A model generated the notes under the pieces. It was not told the DNA's origin, did not search any database, and worked only from the letters and a program-made list of their open reading frames with translations. A program made the position numbers and the translations under genes. Of a DNA stretch of 64,000 bases, positions 29,159-38,940 are shown one piece after another (the stretch's first letter is position 1; every line of letters starts with the position of its first letter). The stretch lies in NCBI GenBank assembly GCA_021846225.1, contig JAJZCG010000002.1, positions 1 to 64,000 on the forward strand. Direction: 5' to 3'. The stretch comes from Pseudomonadota bacterium. GTDB taxonomy: Bacteria; Pseudomonadota; Alphaproteobacteria; Acetobacterales; Acetobacteraceae.

Positions 29159-30249
29159 CGGCAAAAATCCTCGATCAGGGTTTGATACACATCCGCCAGC
29201 CGGCTCAACGCCGCCACTTCCACAGCCTCATCCGTGCGGTGCATGCTCACCCCCACCAGGCCGAATTCCGCCACCGGGCAATACCGCGCGATGAAGCGCG
29301 CATCCGATGTCCCGCCGCCGGTGTTGCGCTCAGGCGTCACGCCCGTCACTTTCTCAATCGCGCGGGTCAGCGCCTCGGTATGCGGCCCTGCCTGCGTCAG
29401 GAACGCCTCGCCCGAAACCTGCACCTGCAATTGCGCCGCCGGGGCGAACGCAGCCAAAATCCCGCGCAGCCAGGCGGTCAGCCCGGCGCTGGCGTGCAGG
29501 TTGTTAAAGCGTATGTTCAGCCGCGCGCTCGCCGTGGCGGGGATCACATTGCTCGCCGCATTGCCCACATCCACCGAGGTCACCTGCAGGCTGGAAGGCT
29601 CGAACCACTCGTTTCCCGTATCCAGCGGCGCCGCCGTCATCGCGCCCAGCGCCGCAATCAGCCGGTGGACCGGATTATCCGCCAGATGCGGATACGCCAC
29701 ATGCCCCTGCCGCCCGGTCACGGTGATGCGCGCGTTCATGCTGCCCCGGCGGCCGATCTTCACCACATCGCCCAGCACGGCCCGGCTCGTCGGCTCGCCC
29801 ACCACGCAAAAATCCGGGATTTTGCCGTTCGCCGCCATCCATTCCAGCACGCGCACGGTGCCATCGGTGGCAACGCCCTCCTCATCGCCGGTAATCAGCA
29901 GCGAGACATGCCCCGGCGCCCGCGCCGCCGCCGCGACGAAGGCGGCAATCGCCCCCTTCATGTCCACCGCCCCCCGGCCGTACAGCATCCCGTCCTCGAC
30001 CACCCCGCCGAACGGATCATGCCGCCAGCCCTCGCCCGGCGGCACCACATCGGTATGCCCGGCGAAGCACAGATGCGCCCCCGCGCCGGGCCGCTCGGCG
30101 AACAGATTTTCGATTTCGCCGTAGCGCAGCCGCGTCACCGCAAAGCCCAGCGCCTCCAGCCGCGCTGCCAGCAGCCCCTGCGTACCGCCATCCGCCGGGG
30201 TGACGGATTGGCAGCGCAACAGGCTCTGCGCGAAGGCGAGAACGTCCAT
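29155..30249 (-). CDS. dapE: Succinyl-diaminopimelate desuccinylase
   Basis: Hydrolyses N-succinyl-LL-diaminopimelate in the lysine and peptidoglycan pathway. The 364-aa M20A metalloenzyme shows LCFAGHTDVVPPGEGWRHDPF (His and Asp ligands), GRGAVDMKGAIAAFV (bridging Asp), LLITGDEEGVATDGT (catalytic Glu pair), VGEPTS and TGGGTSDARFIA near the end. The gene follows dapD on the same strand after 9 bp, so the two successive pathway enzymes are co-transcribed. Confidence 0.97.
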   Translation of the reverse strand: MDVLAFAQSLLRCQSVTPADGGTQGLLAARLEALGFAVTRLRYGEIENLFAERPGAGAHLCFAGHTDVVPPGEGWRHDPFGGVVEDGMLYGRGAVDMKGAIAAFVAAAARAPGHVSLLITGDEEGVATDGTVRVLEWMAANGKIPDFCVVGEPTSRAVLGDVVKIGRRGSMNARITVTGRQGHVAYPHLADNPVHRLIAALGAMTAAPLDTGNEWFEPSSLQVTSVDVGNAASNVIPATASARLNIRFNNLHASAGLTAWLRGILAAFAPAAQLQVQVSGEAFLTQAGPHTEALTRAIEKVTGVTPERNTGGGTSDARFIARYCPVAEFGLVGVSMHRTDEAVEVAALSRLADVYQTLIEDFCR

Positions 30250-30258
30250 GCCCCGTGC

Positions 30259-31107
30259 TTACGCGCGCAGCAGATCGTTGATGGAGGTCTTGCTGCGCGT
30301 CTGCGCGTCCACCCGCTTCACGATCACCGCACAGGCCAGCCCCGGCCCCGGCGCGCCATCGGCCATCGCCCGGCCTGGCAGCGTGCCCGGCACCACCACC
30401 GAATACGGCGGCACATAGCCCGAGAACACCTCGCCCGATTCGCGATCGACGATCTTGGTGGAGGCGCCCAGGAACACGCCCATCGAAATCACCGCCCCGC
30501 GCCCCACGACCACGCCTTCCGCCACTTCCGAGCGCGCGCCGATGAAACAATCATCCTCGATCACCACCGGCCCCGCCTGCAACGGCTCCAGCACGCCGCC
30601 AATGCCCACGCCGCCGCTGATATGGCAGTTTTTGCCGACCTGCGCGCAGGACCCCACGGTTGACCAGGTATCGATCATCGTCCCCTCGTCCACCCGCGCG
30701 CCCACATTCACGAAACACGGCATCAGCACCACGCCGGGCGCGATATAGGCCGAGCGGCGCACCACGGCGCCCGGCACCGCGCGCACGCCCGACTCAGCAA
30801 ACGCCCGCGCATCCCAGCCGGCGAATTTCATCGCCACCTTGTCGAACACATCCGCGCCGCCAACCCCGCCCATCAGCTTGTTGGCGTTCAGCCGGAAGGA
30901 GAGCAGCACCGCCTGCTTGAGCCATTGATGCACCACCCAGCCGTCCGCCCCCGGCTCGGCCACGCGCACCGCGCCCGCATCCAGCAGGTCCAGCACCGCC
31001 TCCACCGCCTCGCGCCCGGCGCCGGTGGTCGCGGGGGAGAGTTCGCCCCGGCGCTCCCAGGTGCTGGCGATGATCTGTTGCAGTTGCTCGTGCGATGCGG
31101 CGCTCAT
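30259..31107 (-). CDS. dapD: Tetrahydrodipicolinate N-succinyltransferase
   Basis: Transfers succinyl from succinyl-CoA to tetrahydrodipicolinate, the committed step of the succinylase branch of DAP synthesis. The 282-aa protein has an N-terminal helical part ([12 protein letters not shown]) and a left-handed beta-helix with hexapeptide repeats ([54 protein letters not shown]). It continues into dapE. The divergent PAS-protein gene starts 119 bp away, so both promoters lie in 31108-31226. Confidence 0.97.
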   Translation of the reverse strand: MSAASHEQLQQIIASTWERRGELSPATTGAGREAVEAVLDLLDAGAVRVAEPGADGWVVHQWLKQAVLLSFRLNANKLMGGVGGADVFDKVAMKFAGWDARAFAESGVRAVPGAVVRRSAYIAPGVVLMPCFVNVGARVDEGTMIDTWSTVGSCAQVGKNCHISGGVGIGGVLEPLQAGPVVIEDDCFIGARSEVAEGVVVGRGAVISMGVFLGASTKIVDRESGEVFSGYVPPYSVVVPGTLPGRAMADGAPGPGLACAVIVKRVDAQTRSKTSINDLLRA

Positions 31108-31226
31108 GTCGTATCCTTGGCTGAAGTCTGAACCTGCGGCGGACCATCGTGGCGCGCCGCCGCGATGTCAACGCGCCGCCGGTTTATTAACCTTCCCTTC
31201 AACCGCGCCCGGCTATTCATGCGCGC

Positions 31227-32183
31227 ATGACACCTCCGCAAAATTCCGGCGCAACCCCCCTCGTGCTGGCCTCTGGGCCTGGCACCGGCTGGCTCGCCAT
31301 CGCCGGCATGCTGACCGACCTGGCCTTCGAGACCGACGCGCTCGGCCGCTTCACCGCCTTTGCCCCCGGCAAGGCTCTGGGCCAGCCCGCGGCGCAACTG
31401 CTGGGCACGGAAATGGCCAGCCTGCTCACCGGCCCGCCCGGCGAGGAAAGCCTCAGCGCCGCGCAATTCCGCTCCATCATCGCCACCATCTGCATGGAAT
31501 GCGTCGCATGGCATGGCCGGGTGCAACTCACCCGGCCGGATGGTTGCACCAGCAACTGCCGCCTCTCACTCGCGCCGCGCATCGCAGGCGGCAGCGTTAG
31601 CGGCACCTATGGCCTCCTGTTTGATCTGGAGGCGCCCGAGCTGAGCTTGCCCGATAGCCACGCGGGCCGCACCGGCGACCCGGCGCTGCGCCTCAGCACC
31701 ATGCTGGACGCTGAAACCGGCCTCTGGTCGCACCGCACCTTCGCTGAGGAAATGTCGCGCCGGTTTGACCGTCTCGATGTCGAGGGGCAGCCCGGCACAT
31801 TGCTCTATCTCGGTTTCTTGGGCGCCCCGGCGCCGCTGCACGGCGCCATCGCCATGCGCATGGCCGAGGAACTGCGCGACATCATCCGTCCCACGGATCT
31901 TCTCGGCCGGATTGATGCCACCACCATCGCCCTGTGGTGCGACAACATGGACCACCTGACCGGCGGCGAGCGCGCGGCCAAATTCTGCACGCAATTGCCG
32001 CCGCTGCTGCCCGGCAACACGCCGGTCACCGTCGGCGTCGCGCCGCGCTGGGCGGGCAGCGGCGAGGATACCGCCACGGTCACCGCGCACGCCATCGCGG
32101 CGCTGCGGCTGGCGGATATCGTCGCGCAGCGCGCCACCGGCGCTCCCGCCAGCGGCGCCTGGAAGGTCTGGCAGCGTGATTGA
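31227..32183 (+). CDS. PAS-like protein with degenerate GGDEF domain
   Basis: A 318-aa cytoplasmic protein. The first 140 residues look like a PAS sensor (LAFETDALGRFTAFAPGKALG, LLGTEMASLL, and GRVQLTRPDG ... GTYGLLFDLE). The second half starts like a GGDEF domain (LDAETGLWSHRTFAEEMSRRFDRL), but the signature region reads RPTDLLGRIDATTIALWC, with no GGDEF/GGEEF. It is therefore almost certainly not a cyclase and may bind nucleotide or act as a scaffold. It lies just upstream of grpE in the same direction (39 bp gap). Confidence 0.7.
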   Translation: MTPPQNSGATPLVLASGPGTGWLAIAGMLTDLAFETDALGRFTAFAPGKALGQPAAQLLGTEMASLLTGPPGEESLSAAQFRSIIATICMECVAWHGRVQLTRPDGCTSNCRLSLAPRIAGGSVSGTYGLLFDLEAPELSLPDSHAGRTGDPALRLSTMLDAETGLWSHRTFAEEMSRRFDRLDVEGQPGTLLYLGFLGAPAPLHGAIAMRMAEELRDIIRPTDLLGRIDATTIALWCDNMDHLTGGERAAKFCTQLPPLLPGNTPVTVGVAPRWAGSGEDTATVTAHAIAALRLADIVAQRATGAPASGAWKVWQRD

Positions 32184-32222
32184 AGCCTTGTTTCCGCGCC
32201 CCGTATCGCCTAATTCCAGGCC

Positions 32223-32825
32223 ATGACCGAGCATCAAGAACCAACCCCCGCCAGTGAGCCCGTAACCCAAGCAGCCGAGGCTTCCGCCGCGCAAGCGCCC
32301 GCCGCCCAGGACCCTGCAACCCGCATCGCCGAGCTTGAAGCCGCGTTGCAGGAAATGAAGGACAAATGGCTGCGCTCCGAGGCTGAGATGGCCAATCTGC
32401 GCGCCCGCACCAAGCGCGAGGTCGAGGATGCCCGCCTCTACGCGGTGCAGAAATTCGCCAAGGACGTTGTGGAAGCCGCCGAAAACCTGAAACGCGGCAT
32501 TGACAGCCTGCCCAAGCGCCAGGAAGGCGAGGCCGAAATCGTCACCAAAATGCGGGAAGGGTTCGAGGGCATCGAGCGCTCCTTCCTCGCCCTGCTGGAG
32601 CGCAACGGCATCACCCGGCACGACCCCACCGGCTCCACCTTCGATGCCAACATGCATCAGGCGATGGCCGAGCAGGAAACCACCGAGCACCCGCCAGGCA
32701 CCATTTTGCAGGCATGGACCCAGACCTGGCAGCTCCATGGCCGGCTCCTGCGCCCCGGCATGGTCGTGGTCGGCAAGCTCCCCGCACCATCCGGCCCCGC
32801 CGTGAAGATCGACGAAACAGCCTGA
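32223..32825 (+). CDS. grpE: Nucleotide exchange factor GrpE
   Basis: GrpE releases ADP from DnaK in the Hsp70 cycle. The 200-aa protein has an Ala/Pro-rich N-terminal arm and a long coiled coil (RIAELEAALQEMKDKWLRSE, ANLRARTKREVEDA, AVQKFAKDVVEAAENLKRG). The C-terminal beta-wing domain includes FDANMHQAMAEQET, and the chain continues RLLRPGMVVVGK. dnaK and hrcA are not adjacent. A hairpin follows 20 bp downstream and may end transcription. Confidence 0.96.
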   Translation: MTEHQEPTPASEPVTQAAEASAAQAPAAQDPATRIAELEAALQEMKDKWLRSEAEMANLRARTKREVEDARLYAVQKFAKDVVEAAENLKRGIDSLPKRQEGEAEIVTKMREGFEGIERSFLALLERNGITRHDPTGSTFDANMHQAMAEQETTEHPPGTILQAWTQTWQLHGRLLRPGMVVVGKLPAPSGPAVKIDETA

Positions 32826-32845
32826 ACCGGGTTTTGCGTGCGACA

Positions 32846-32882
32846 ACTCCGGATTGACCTGCATTGCGGGCCAATCTGGAGT
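32846..32882. terminator. Hairpin between convergent grpE and YhdP-like gene
   Basis: Arms ACTCCGGATTG (32846-32856) and CAATCTGGAGT (32872-32882) pair over 11 bp with one G-T wobble around a 15-bp loop. It lies in the 69-bp gap between two convergent genes. There is no T-run, so it is a probable shared 3' structure rather than a classical intrinsic terminator. Confidence 0.55.
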
Positions 32883-32894
32883 CTGCATCCGGCT

Positions 32895-35603
32895 CTAATC
32901 TCCGCCCTGGCCGCCTAATCCAAAAATCCCGCGCAAAAATCCTGGCGTCAGCGCCGAGAGCGGGTTCAGCTCCACCTGCGGCGCATTCATCGTCCCGGCG
33001 ATCTTCACCCGCGCCGCGATCAATCCGCCGCCTTTCTCCGCCGTGAACAACCCGCCCACCACCGGAATTTTCCCGAGCAGCGCATTGATCTCATAAGCAG
33101 GGATGACCGTGGTATCGACATCCAGGCTTCCGTCATCGAGGCCGATCTTCCCTGACGCCGTGAACCCCAGCGAGGCCGAAAAGGCTCTTGCGCCCTGCAA
33201 GGTCAGCGTCTGCCCGGCGATGCTGAAAGGCACCACCGCCCTGGCGAAGGAAAGCCCCGGCCCGGAAGCCGCCGCCGGCGCGCCGTAAACTGTCAGCGCC
33301 TGCATAATCTTGGTGAACGCCGGCGCCTTCAATAGGCGGAAATCCGTCATCACGGCCTTGCCCGCCAGCGGCGTGCCGCCGCCATAATCGGCATCCAGCG
33401 TCAGCGCGCCGCCCTGCAAGCCCTTATACACATCCATCGCGCGCAGCAGCAGCCCGGCGTCGGGCGCGCCCACCGTGGCATGCCAGCGCCGCGCGCTCAT
33501 AGGCGCAATGTTGAAAACCGCCCCGCCCGCGCTGCCCTGGCCTTGCTGCAATGTGCCGCCCTGCCCGCTGCCGCTGAAGCTGAAGCCATCGAGCACCGGC
33601 GCCGGGGTAGGCGCCAGGGCCAGATGCTCGAAATTCATCTGCGCGCGCCATAACGGGCCGCTGGCGGCTGCGTTTGCACTCAATGCATTGGTGGCGCTGG
33701 TGGCGCTGCCTTGCTGCGCCGCCTTGCCGCCTTGCATGCGCAAATCCAGCATCGGGCCGGAGAAACTGGCACCCCAGGCGGCATCGGCGGCGGTGGGCGG
33801 GCGCAACACGCCGGTTGCCACTGTCCGGCCGATGTTCGCCGTGGAAAAATCCATCTGCCCGTTTTGCTCCTGGCCTTGGATGTTCAGCCCCGGCGCGGTG
33901 GCGTCGATGCTGCTCAGGCCTGCGAACTGGCCATTACGCAGAGTGCCGCTCAGCTCCAGCCGCCCCGCCGCCCCGGCGGGCTTGCTCCAGCCCAGATGCG
34001 GCACGCGCAACGCCGCAGGGGTCATATCCGCCTGCAGGTGCATAGCCTGCGCCCCGGTGGCCGCGCCGGTGATGCGCAGGCTGTAAGGCACCGCGCCTCC
34101 GGCCACGCCCGCGCTGGCGTCCAGCCCCAGGCGGCGCAGCAGCACAGGCCCGGCCAGGCCGCTCAGGGTCATGTCCTCGCTGCCGCCCTTACCGCCAAAC
34201 CCAACCTGCACATCGAGCTTTGCCGGCTGCCCGGCAAATTGCAGCGCCGCCTTCGCGCTCAGCCCCTGCGCCGTGGCCACCAGCCGCCCGCTGCCCTGAG
34301 AAAACGCCAGCCCCGGCACGCCGGAGCCAAACGCCGTCTGGCTCAGATCGGCGGTAACCAGCAACCCGGTATCCTCCAGCCGCAGGTCTTTAATGAAGGG
34401 TATCCGCGCCGTAACCTGCACGTCCGCATTCCCCGTCGCCAGCACCAACGGCGGCGGCGCCTGCCGCAGCAGGTTGAGCGGCGGCGCGTTGAGCACGGCA
34501 ATGGCGTCCGCCACACTCCCCGTAAGGCTCACACTCACCTGCCCCGTCGTCGGCGCGGGCACGCTCATATTTGAGAGCGCCATCTGCCCATGGGTGACCA
34601 CCATCCCCCCCAGCCGCGCTGAATCAGCGGTAACCTCCGCGTTGTTCAAATCCTGGAACACCATGCGCCCGTTCAGGGCGGTGAGTGGCGTCACCCCGTC
34701 GAGCCAGCGCAGCGTCAAATCCTGGGCTTGGAAACTGCCGGTCACGCCGGTCAGCCGCAGCCGCCCCAGATCGGGCGGCGCCGCCAGGGTGAACACGAAA
34801 CTGGCATTGCGCGCGGCGCCGGCGGTGATGTTGCGGATCACCCATTTGCGCGTCAGCGGAATCAACGCCGGCGGCCAGTAGGTTGCGATATCGCCTGCCT
34901 GCACCGCATCGGTGCTGGCGGAGAGGTTGATATTCCACAGGCTGCCCAGCTTTGCCGCGCCGCTGAAGCTGATGTGCGGTTTGCTGGCGCCGCTGCGGCT
35001 CAGGTCCAGATAGCCGCCGGAGAGTTCAGCCGCCCCCGGCGTGATTTTCAGGTTAAAGCCGCCCGAATCAATGGGCAGGCTGTTCACACCGGCGCCCAGA
35101 TGCCCCGGCCCCAGCGTCACGCCAACCTGCGCGCGGGCAATGTTCAGCATCGCGCCGGGCCAGATCGCCGCCTGCAGCGAGACCGGCACGCTCGACCCCG
35201 TGAACCGCGCCTGCGCCGCTTCCACCAGCAGCGGCGCCTTCGCCTGCGTCAGCGCCGAGGGGATCAGCTCCAGCCGCGCGGCCGGGATGCTCACCAGCAA
35301 ATCCCCCAGCCCGTTGCGCACGGCGATATTGCCCAGCCGCAGATAAAACGGCACCCCGCCGCCCTGCCGGTAGCCCGCCCACGTCAGTTCCGCCTGGGCC
35401 ATCTCCACGCTGATGCCATGGCCCGAGACCGCCGTGGCCAGGCGGGAGGCCAGTTCCGGCAGCAGAATCGGCCCTTGCGAGAGCCGGAACCCGGCCAGCA
35501 GCACACTCACCAGCACCAGCGTCGCCGCAAGCATGGCGATACGGCCGAGCTGATGCACCGCCTTCCCCACAATCCGCCCTGCTTGACCTGCGCGCCGTTT
35601 CAT
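32895..35603 (-). CDS. YhdP/AsmA-like envelope protein (DUF3971)
   Basis: A 902-aa protein anchored by one N-terminal membrane helix (about 20-42: LGRIAMLAATLVLVSVLLAGF) with a long periplasmic beta-rich region. The family builds extended hydrophobic grooves thought to carry phospholipids to the outer membrane (YhdP, TamB, YdbH). Supporting stretches are ISVEMAQAELTWAGY, GVTPLTALNGRMVFQDLNNAEVT and the C-terminal AsmA-like LTLQGARAFSASLGFTASGKIGLDDGSLD with PVVGGLFTAEKGGG. It is divergent from glnE with only 17 bp between start codons, so the promoters must overlap the gene ends. Confidence 0.8.
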   Translation of the reverse strand: MKRRAGQAGRIVGKAVHQLGRIAMLAATLVLVSVLLAGFRLSQGPILLPELASRLATAVSGHGISVEMAQAELTWAGYRQGGGVPFYLRLGNIAVRNGLGDLLVSIPAARLELIPSALTQAKAPLLVEAAQARFTGSSVPVSLQAAIWPGAMLNIARAQVGVTLGPGHLGAGVNSLPIDSGGFNLKITPGAAELSGGYLDLSRSGASKPHISFSGAAKLGSLWNINLSASTDAVQAGDIATYWPPALIPLTRKWVIRNITAGAARNASFVFTLAAPPDLGRLRLTGVTGSFQAQDLTLRWLDGVTPLTALNGRMVFQDLNNAEVTADSARLGGMVVTHGQMALSNMSVPAPTTGQVSVSLTGSVADAIAVLNAPPLNLLRQAPPPLVLATGNADVQVTARIPFIKDLRLEDTGLLVTADLSQTAFGSGVPGLAFSQGSGRLVATAQGLSAKAALQFAGQPAKLDVQVGFGGKGGSEDMTLSGLAGPVLLRRLGLDASAGVAGGAVPYSLRITGAATGAQAMHLQADMTPAALRVPHLGWSKPAGAAGRLELSGTLRNGQFAGLSSIDATAPGLNIQGQEQNGQMDFSTANIGRTVATGVLRPPTAADAAWGASFSGPMLDLRMQGGKAAQQGSATSATNALSANAAASGPLWRAQMNFEHLALAPTPAPVLDGFSFSGSGQGGTLQQGQGSAGGAVFNIAPMSARRWHATVGAPDAGLLLRAMDVYKGLQGGALTLDADYGGGTPLAGKAVMTDFRLLKAPAFTKIMQALTVYGAPAAASGPGLSFARAVVPFSIAGQTLTLQGARAFSASLGFTASGKIGLDDGSLDVDTTVIPAYEINALLGKIPVVGGLFTAEKGGGLIAARVKIAGTMNAPQVELNPLSALTPGFLRGIFGLGGQGGD

Positions 35604-35620
35604 CTTGTGCTGCTTGCCAG

Positions 35621-38476
35621 ATGCACGCCCTACCCCACAACCCGCAATTTCCCAGCCCCGCTGATCCCGCCGCCGCCGCCCGGCTGCACGAGGATTTCGC
35701 TGCCCTCGGCCCTGCCCAGCGCCGCTTCGCGCTGAGCCCCGCCGGGCGCGAGGTGCTCAACTGCCTGGGCGGCAACGCCCCCTATCTGGCGGATATGGCC
35801 TGCCGCGAGTCGGACTGCCTGATCCGCACGCTCAAATCCGGGCCGGATGCCGCCCTGGCCCGCGCGCTGGAAAACCTGCGCGCCCTGCCGCTCGCCGCCA
35901 GCCGCCGCCAGCTCGCGGCCCAGCTGCGCGAGGCCAAGCGCCAAGCCGCCCTCGCCATCGCCATCGCTGACATCGGCGGCCTCTGGCACCTCCCCAAAAT
36001 CACCGCCGCACTCTCCGAATTCGCCGAAGCCGCCTGCCGCGCCGCCATCCGCCACCTGTTGCTGGCCCTGCACGAGGCCGGGCAGATCGCCTTGCCGCAC
36101 CCGCAAGACCCCGAGCGCGACTCCGGCTTCACCATGCTGGCGCTCGGCAAGCTCGGCGCGCGCGAGCTCAATTACTCCTCTGACATTGACCTGGTGCTCT
36201 TCTTCGACCCGCAATCGCCGGTCTACGATGAAGACGCCCCCCCCATCATGGCCCGCCTCGCGCGCGACTTCACCAGCCTGCTCGCCACCCGCGACGCCGA
36301 TGGCTACGTCTTCCGGGTCGATCTGCGTCTGCGCCCGGACCCCTCGGCCACCCCGCCGGTCATGGCCCTGCCCGCGGCACTTGCCTATTACGAGAGCCAG
36401 GGCCGCACATGGGAGCGCGCCGCCTTCTCCAAGGCTCGCCCCATCGCGGGCGACATCGCAATGGGCGAGGCATTCCTCGCCGCCATCCGCCCCTTCATCT
36501 GGCGCAAGAATCTGGACTTCGCGGCCATCGCCGACATCCACGACATGAAGCGCCAGATCGACGCCGGGCATAACAGGCCCGGCATCCTGGGGCGCGATGT
36601 CAAACGCGGCCAGGGCGGCATCCGCGAAATCGAGTTCATCGTGCAGACCCTCAGCCTGGTCTGGGGCGGGCAGGACAAGCAACTGCGCATCCTGGCCACG
36701 CTCGATGCCCTCCCCGCCCTGGCGAAGGCCGGCCACCTGCCCGCCGCCGTGGCGCGCACCCTGGCCGCTGACTACCGCGTGCTGCGCCGTGTGGAACACC
36801 GGCTGCAAATGGTCGCAGACCGCCAGACCCACACCCTGCCCGCAACCGAAGACGCGCTGAGCGCCTTCATCACCTTCCTCGGCGCACCTGACTTCCGCAC
36901 CAGCTTTCCCCGCCTGCTGGCCCGCGTACACCGCCACTTCCTGGCCTTTTTCGATGCCGGCGAGGACGCCTCGCCCCACAGCCGCCTAGACCCGGGAGCC
37001 GAAGGCCCGCCGCCCGCCAGCTTCACCGCGCGGATACACGGCCTTGGTTTCAACGACGATCAACACATCGCCGAGCGCCTGCGCGCCTGGGCTGGCGGCC
37101 AGGTCCCGGCCCTGCGCTCGGAGCGTGCGCGCGAACTGCTGGACAATATCCTGCCCCCGCTGCTCGCCGTGCTGGGCGAACAGCCCGAGCCGGACAAGGT
37201 CTTCGCGCATTTTGACACTTTACTCTCCCGCCAGCGCGCCGGTGTGCAACTTCTCTCGCTCTTCCAGCGTAACCCGGCGGTGCTGCGGCGCATGGCCGCG
37301 GTGCTGGGCGCCGCCCCGGCCCTGGCCGAGCATCTGGCCGAGGACCCGCACGCCCTGGAGGCGCTGCTCTCCCCCACCGCCCGCTTCGCCGCCCCCAAAC
37401 CGGTGCTGCGCCACCTGCTGCGCGACGCGGACGATCTGGAGGACGCGGTGGCCCTTACCCGCCACTTCGTCCGGCGCGAGGAGTTTCACCTCTCGGTGGC
37501 CACGCTGGAGGGCCGTCTGGACGCCGACTCCTCCGGCCGCCTGCGTAGCAACCTCGCCGCCGCCGCCCTTGGCGCCCTGCTGCCGCGCGTGCTGGCTCAG
37601 CATCAGGCCCGCTATGGCAAGGTGCCGCGCGGCGCCTTCGCCGTGGCCGCCATGGGCAAGGCCGGCAGCGGCGAGATGCTCGCAGGCTCCGACCTCGACC
37701 TGATGCTGATCTACGATCACGCCCCGATGGAAACCGCCCCCACCCCCTATTTCGTGCGCCTGGCCAACGCGCTCACCACCGCGCTCACCGCCCGCGGGCC
37801 GGAGGGGCCGCTCTACCATGTGGACATGCGCCTGCGCCCTTCGGGCAACCACGGCCCGGTTGCCGTCTCGCTCACCTCCTTCCGCCGCTATCAGGCGAAC
37901 GACGCCTGGACCTGGGAGCGCCTGGCCCTCACCCGCGCGCGCGTGCTCGCCGCCACGCCGGGCTTTGCCGCCAAGGTCACGGCCGAGATCGTCACCGCCC
38001 TCTCGCGCCCCGATTCCCCGGCCAAAATCCGCGCCGATACCCTCGCCATGCGCGATCGCATCGCCGCCGAGCTACCGCCTCGCGGCCCGTTTGACATCAA
38101 AACAATCCCCGGCGGCATGCTGGAGCTGAACTTCATCGCCGCCGCGCTGCAACTCATCCACGGCCCGCACGCGCCCGCTTTGTTCCAGCCCAACACCGCC
38201 GCGGCCCTGCGCGCCCTGGCCGCGGCCGGGCACCTGCCGCAGGCGCACGCGCAAGAGCTCCTCGCCGCTGACCATCTCTGGCGCAGCGTGCAGGGCATCA
38301 ACCGCATCACCGGCCTGCCGGATCGCGCCCACACCGTCCCCCCCGCGATGCAAATTCCGCTGCTGCGGGCCACCCGCGCGCCCAGTTGGGAGGCCATGCT
38401 GGAGACCATGGCGCAGGCCGCTCAAAATGTGACAAATTGTTTCGAAATCTACATAAACCAGGGAGTTTTCACATGA
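35621..38476 (+). CDS. glnE: Bifunctional glutamine synthetase adenylyltransferase/deadenylase
   Basis: GlnE adenylylates and deadenylylates glutamine synthetase in response to nitrogen state through PII. The 951-aa protein is full length. The N-terminal deadenylylase nucleotidyltransferase domain has LGKLGARELNYSSDIDLVLFFD (about residue 185). The C-terminal adenylylase domain has GKAGSGEMLAGSDLDLMLIYDH (about 685). Each is followed by a GlnD-PII-uridylyltransferase-type helical domain. The stop overlaps the bcp start. It is divergent from the YhdP-like gene. Confidence 0.96.
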   Translation: MHALPHNPQFPSPADPAAAARLHEDFAALGPAQRRFALSPAGREVLNCLGGNAPYLADMACRESDCLIRTLKSGPDAALARALENLRALPLAASRRQLAAQLREAKRQAALAIAIADIGGLWHLPKITAALSEFAEAACRAAIRHLLLALHEAGQIALPHPQDPERDSGFTMLALGKLGARELNYSSDIDLVLFFDPQSPVYDEDAPPIMARLARDFTSLLATRDADGYVFRVDLRLRPDPSATPPVMALPAALAYYESQGRTWERAAFSKARPIAGDIAMGEAFLAAIRPFIWRKNLDFAAIADIHDMKRQIDAGHNRPGILGRDVKRGQGGIREIEFIVQTLSLVWGGQDKQLRILATLDALPALAKAGHLPAAVARTLAADYRVLRRVEHRLQMVADRQTHTLPATEDALSAFITFLGAPDFRTSFPRLLARVHRHFLAFFDAGEDASPHSRLDPGAEGPPPASFTARIHGLGFNDDQHIAERLRAWAGGQVPALRSERARELLDNILPPLLAVLGEQPEPDKVFAHFDTLLSRQRAGVQLLSLFQRNPAVLRRMAAVLGAAPALAEHLAEDPHALEALLSPTARFAAPKPVLRHLLRDADDLEDAVALTRHFVRREEFHLSVATLEGRLDADSSGRLRSNLAAAALGALLPRVLAQHQARYGKVPRGAFAVAAMGKAGSGEMLAGSDLDLMLIYDHAPMETAPTPYFVRLANALTTALTARGPEGPLYHVDMRLRPSGNHGPVAVSLTSFRRYQANDAWTWERLALTRARVLAATPGFAAKVTAEIVTALSRPDSPAKIRADTLAMRDRIAAELPPRGPFDIKTIPGGMLELNFIAAALQLIHGPHAPALFQPNTAAALRALAAAGHLPQAHAQELLAADHLWRSVQGINRITGLPDRAHTVPPAMQIPLLRATRAPSWEAMLETMAQAAQNVTNCFEIYINQGVFT

Positions 38477-38940
38477 GCCTCAACATCGGCGATGCCGCGC
38501 CCGACTTCACCCTCCCCGCCTCGGGCGGGCGCAGCGTCAGCCTGGCCGGCCTCAAGGGCAAGCCCTTCGTGCTGTATTTCTACCCGCGCGCGGATACCCC
38601 AGGCTGCACCAAGGAGGCTTGCGCCTTCCAGGAAGCACTGCCCCAGCTTGGCAAAACCGGCGTGACCATCATCGGCGTCTCCAAGGACAGCATGAAGGCG
38701 CTTGAAAAATTCGCTGAAAAATACAGCCTCACTTTCCCGCTGGCTGCCGACCCCGAAGCCGCCGTCATCGCCGCCTATGGCGCATGGCAGGAGAAATCCA
38801 TGTATGGCAAAAAATACATGGGGATCGAGCGTTCGACCGTTCTGGTCGATGCCAACGGCAAAATCGCGCACATCTGGCCGAAGGTGAAAGTGCCAGGACA
38901 TGCCGATGAAGTTTTGAAGGCGGTGCAGGCGCTCACGTAA
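38473..38940 (+). CDS. bcp: Thioredoxin-dependent peroxiredoxin (Bcp/PrxQ)
   Basis: A 155-aa atypical peroxiredoxin that reduces peroxides. It begins with the AhpC-TSA fold (IGDAAPDFTLPASGG), has the peroxidatic cysteine in YFYPRADTPGCTKEACAFQ with the resolving cysteine five residues on (C-x4-C), and carries MYGKKYMGIERSTVLVDANG. The ATG overlaps the glnE stop (ATGA). The stop shares one base with the next start. Co-translation with glnE is unusual but fits the dense packing seen here. Confidence 0.96.
   Translation: MSLNIGDAAPDFTLPASGGRSVSLAGLKGKPFVLYFYPRADTPGCTKEACAFQEALPQLGKTGVTIIGVSKDSMKALEKFAEKYSLTFPLAADPEAAVIAAYGAWQEKSMYGKKYMGIERSTVLVDANGKIAHIWPKVKVPGHADEVLKAVQALT

Noticed and set aside
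35630-36979. 449-codon minus-strand frame inside glnE
   Set aside because: Antisense shadow; glnE motifs on the plus strand are full and in order.
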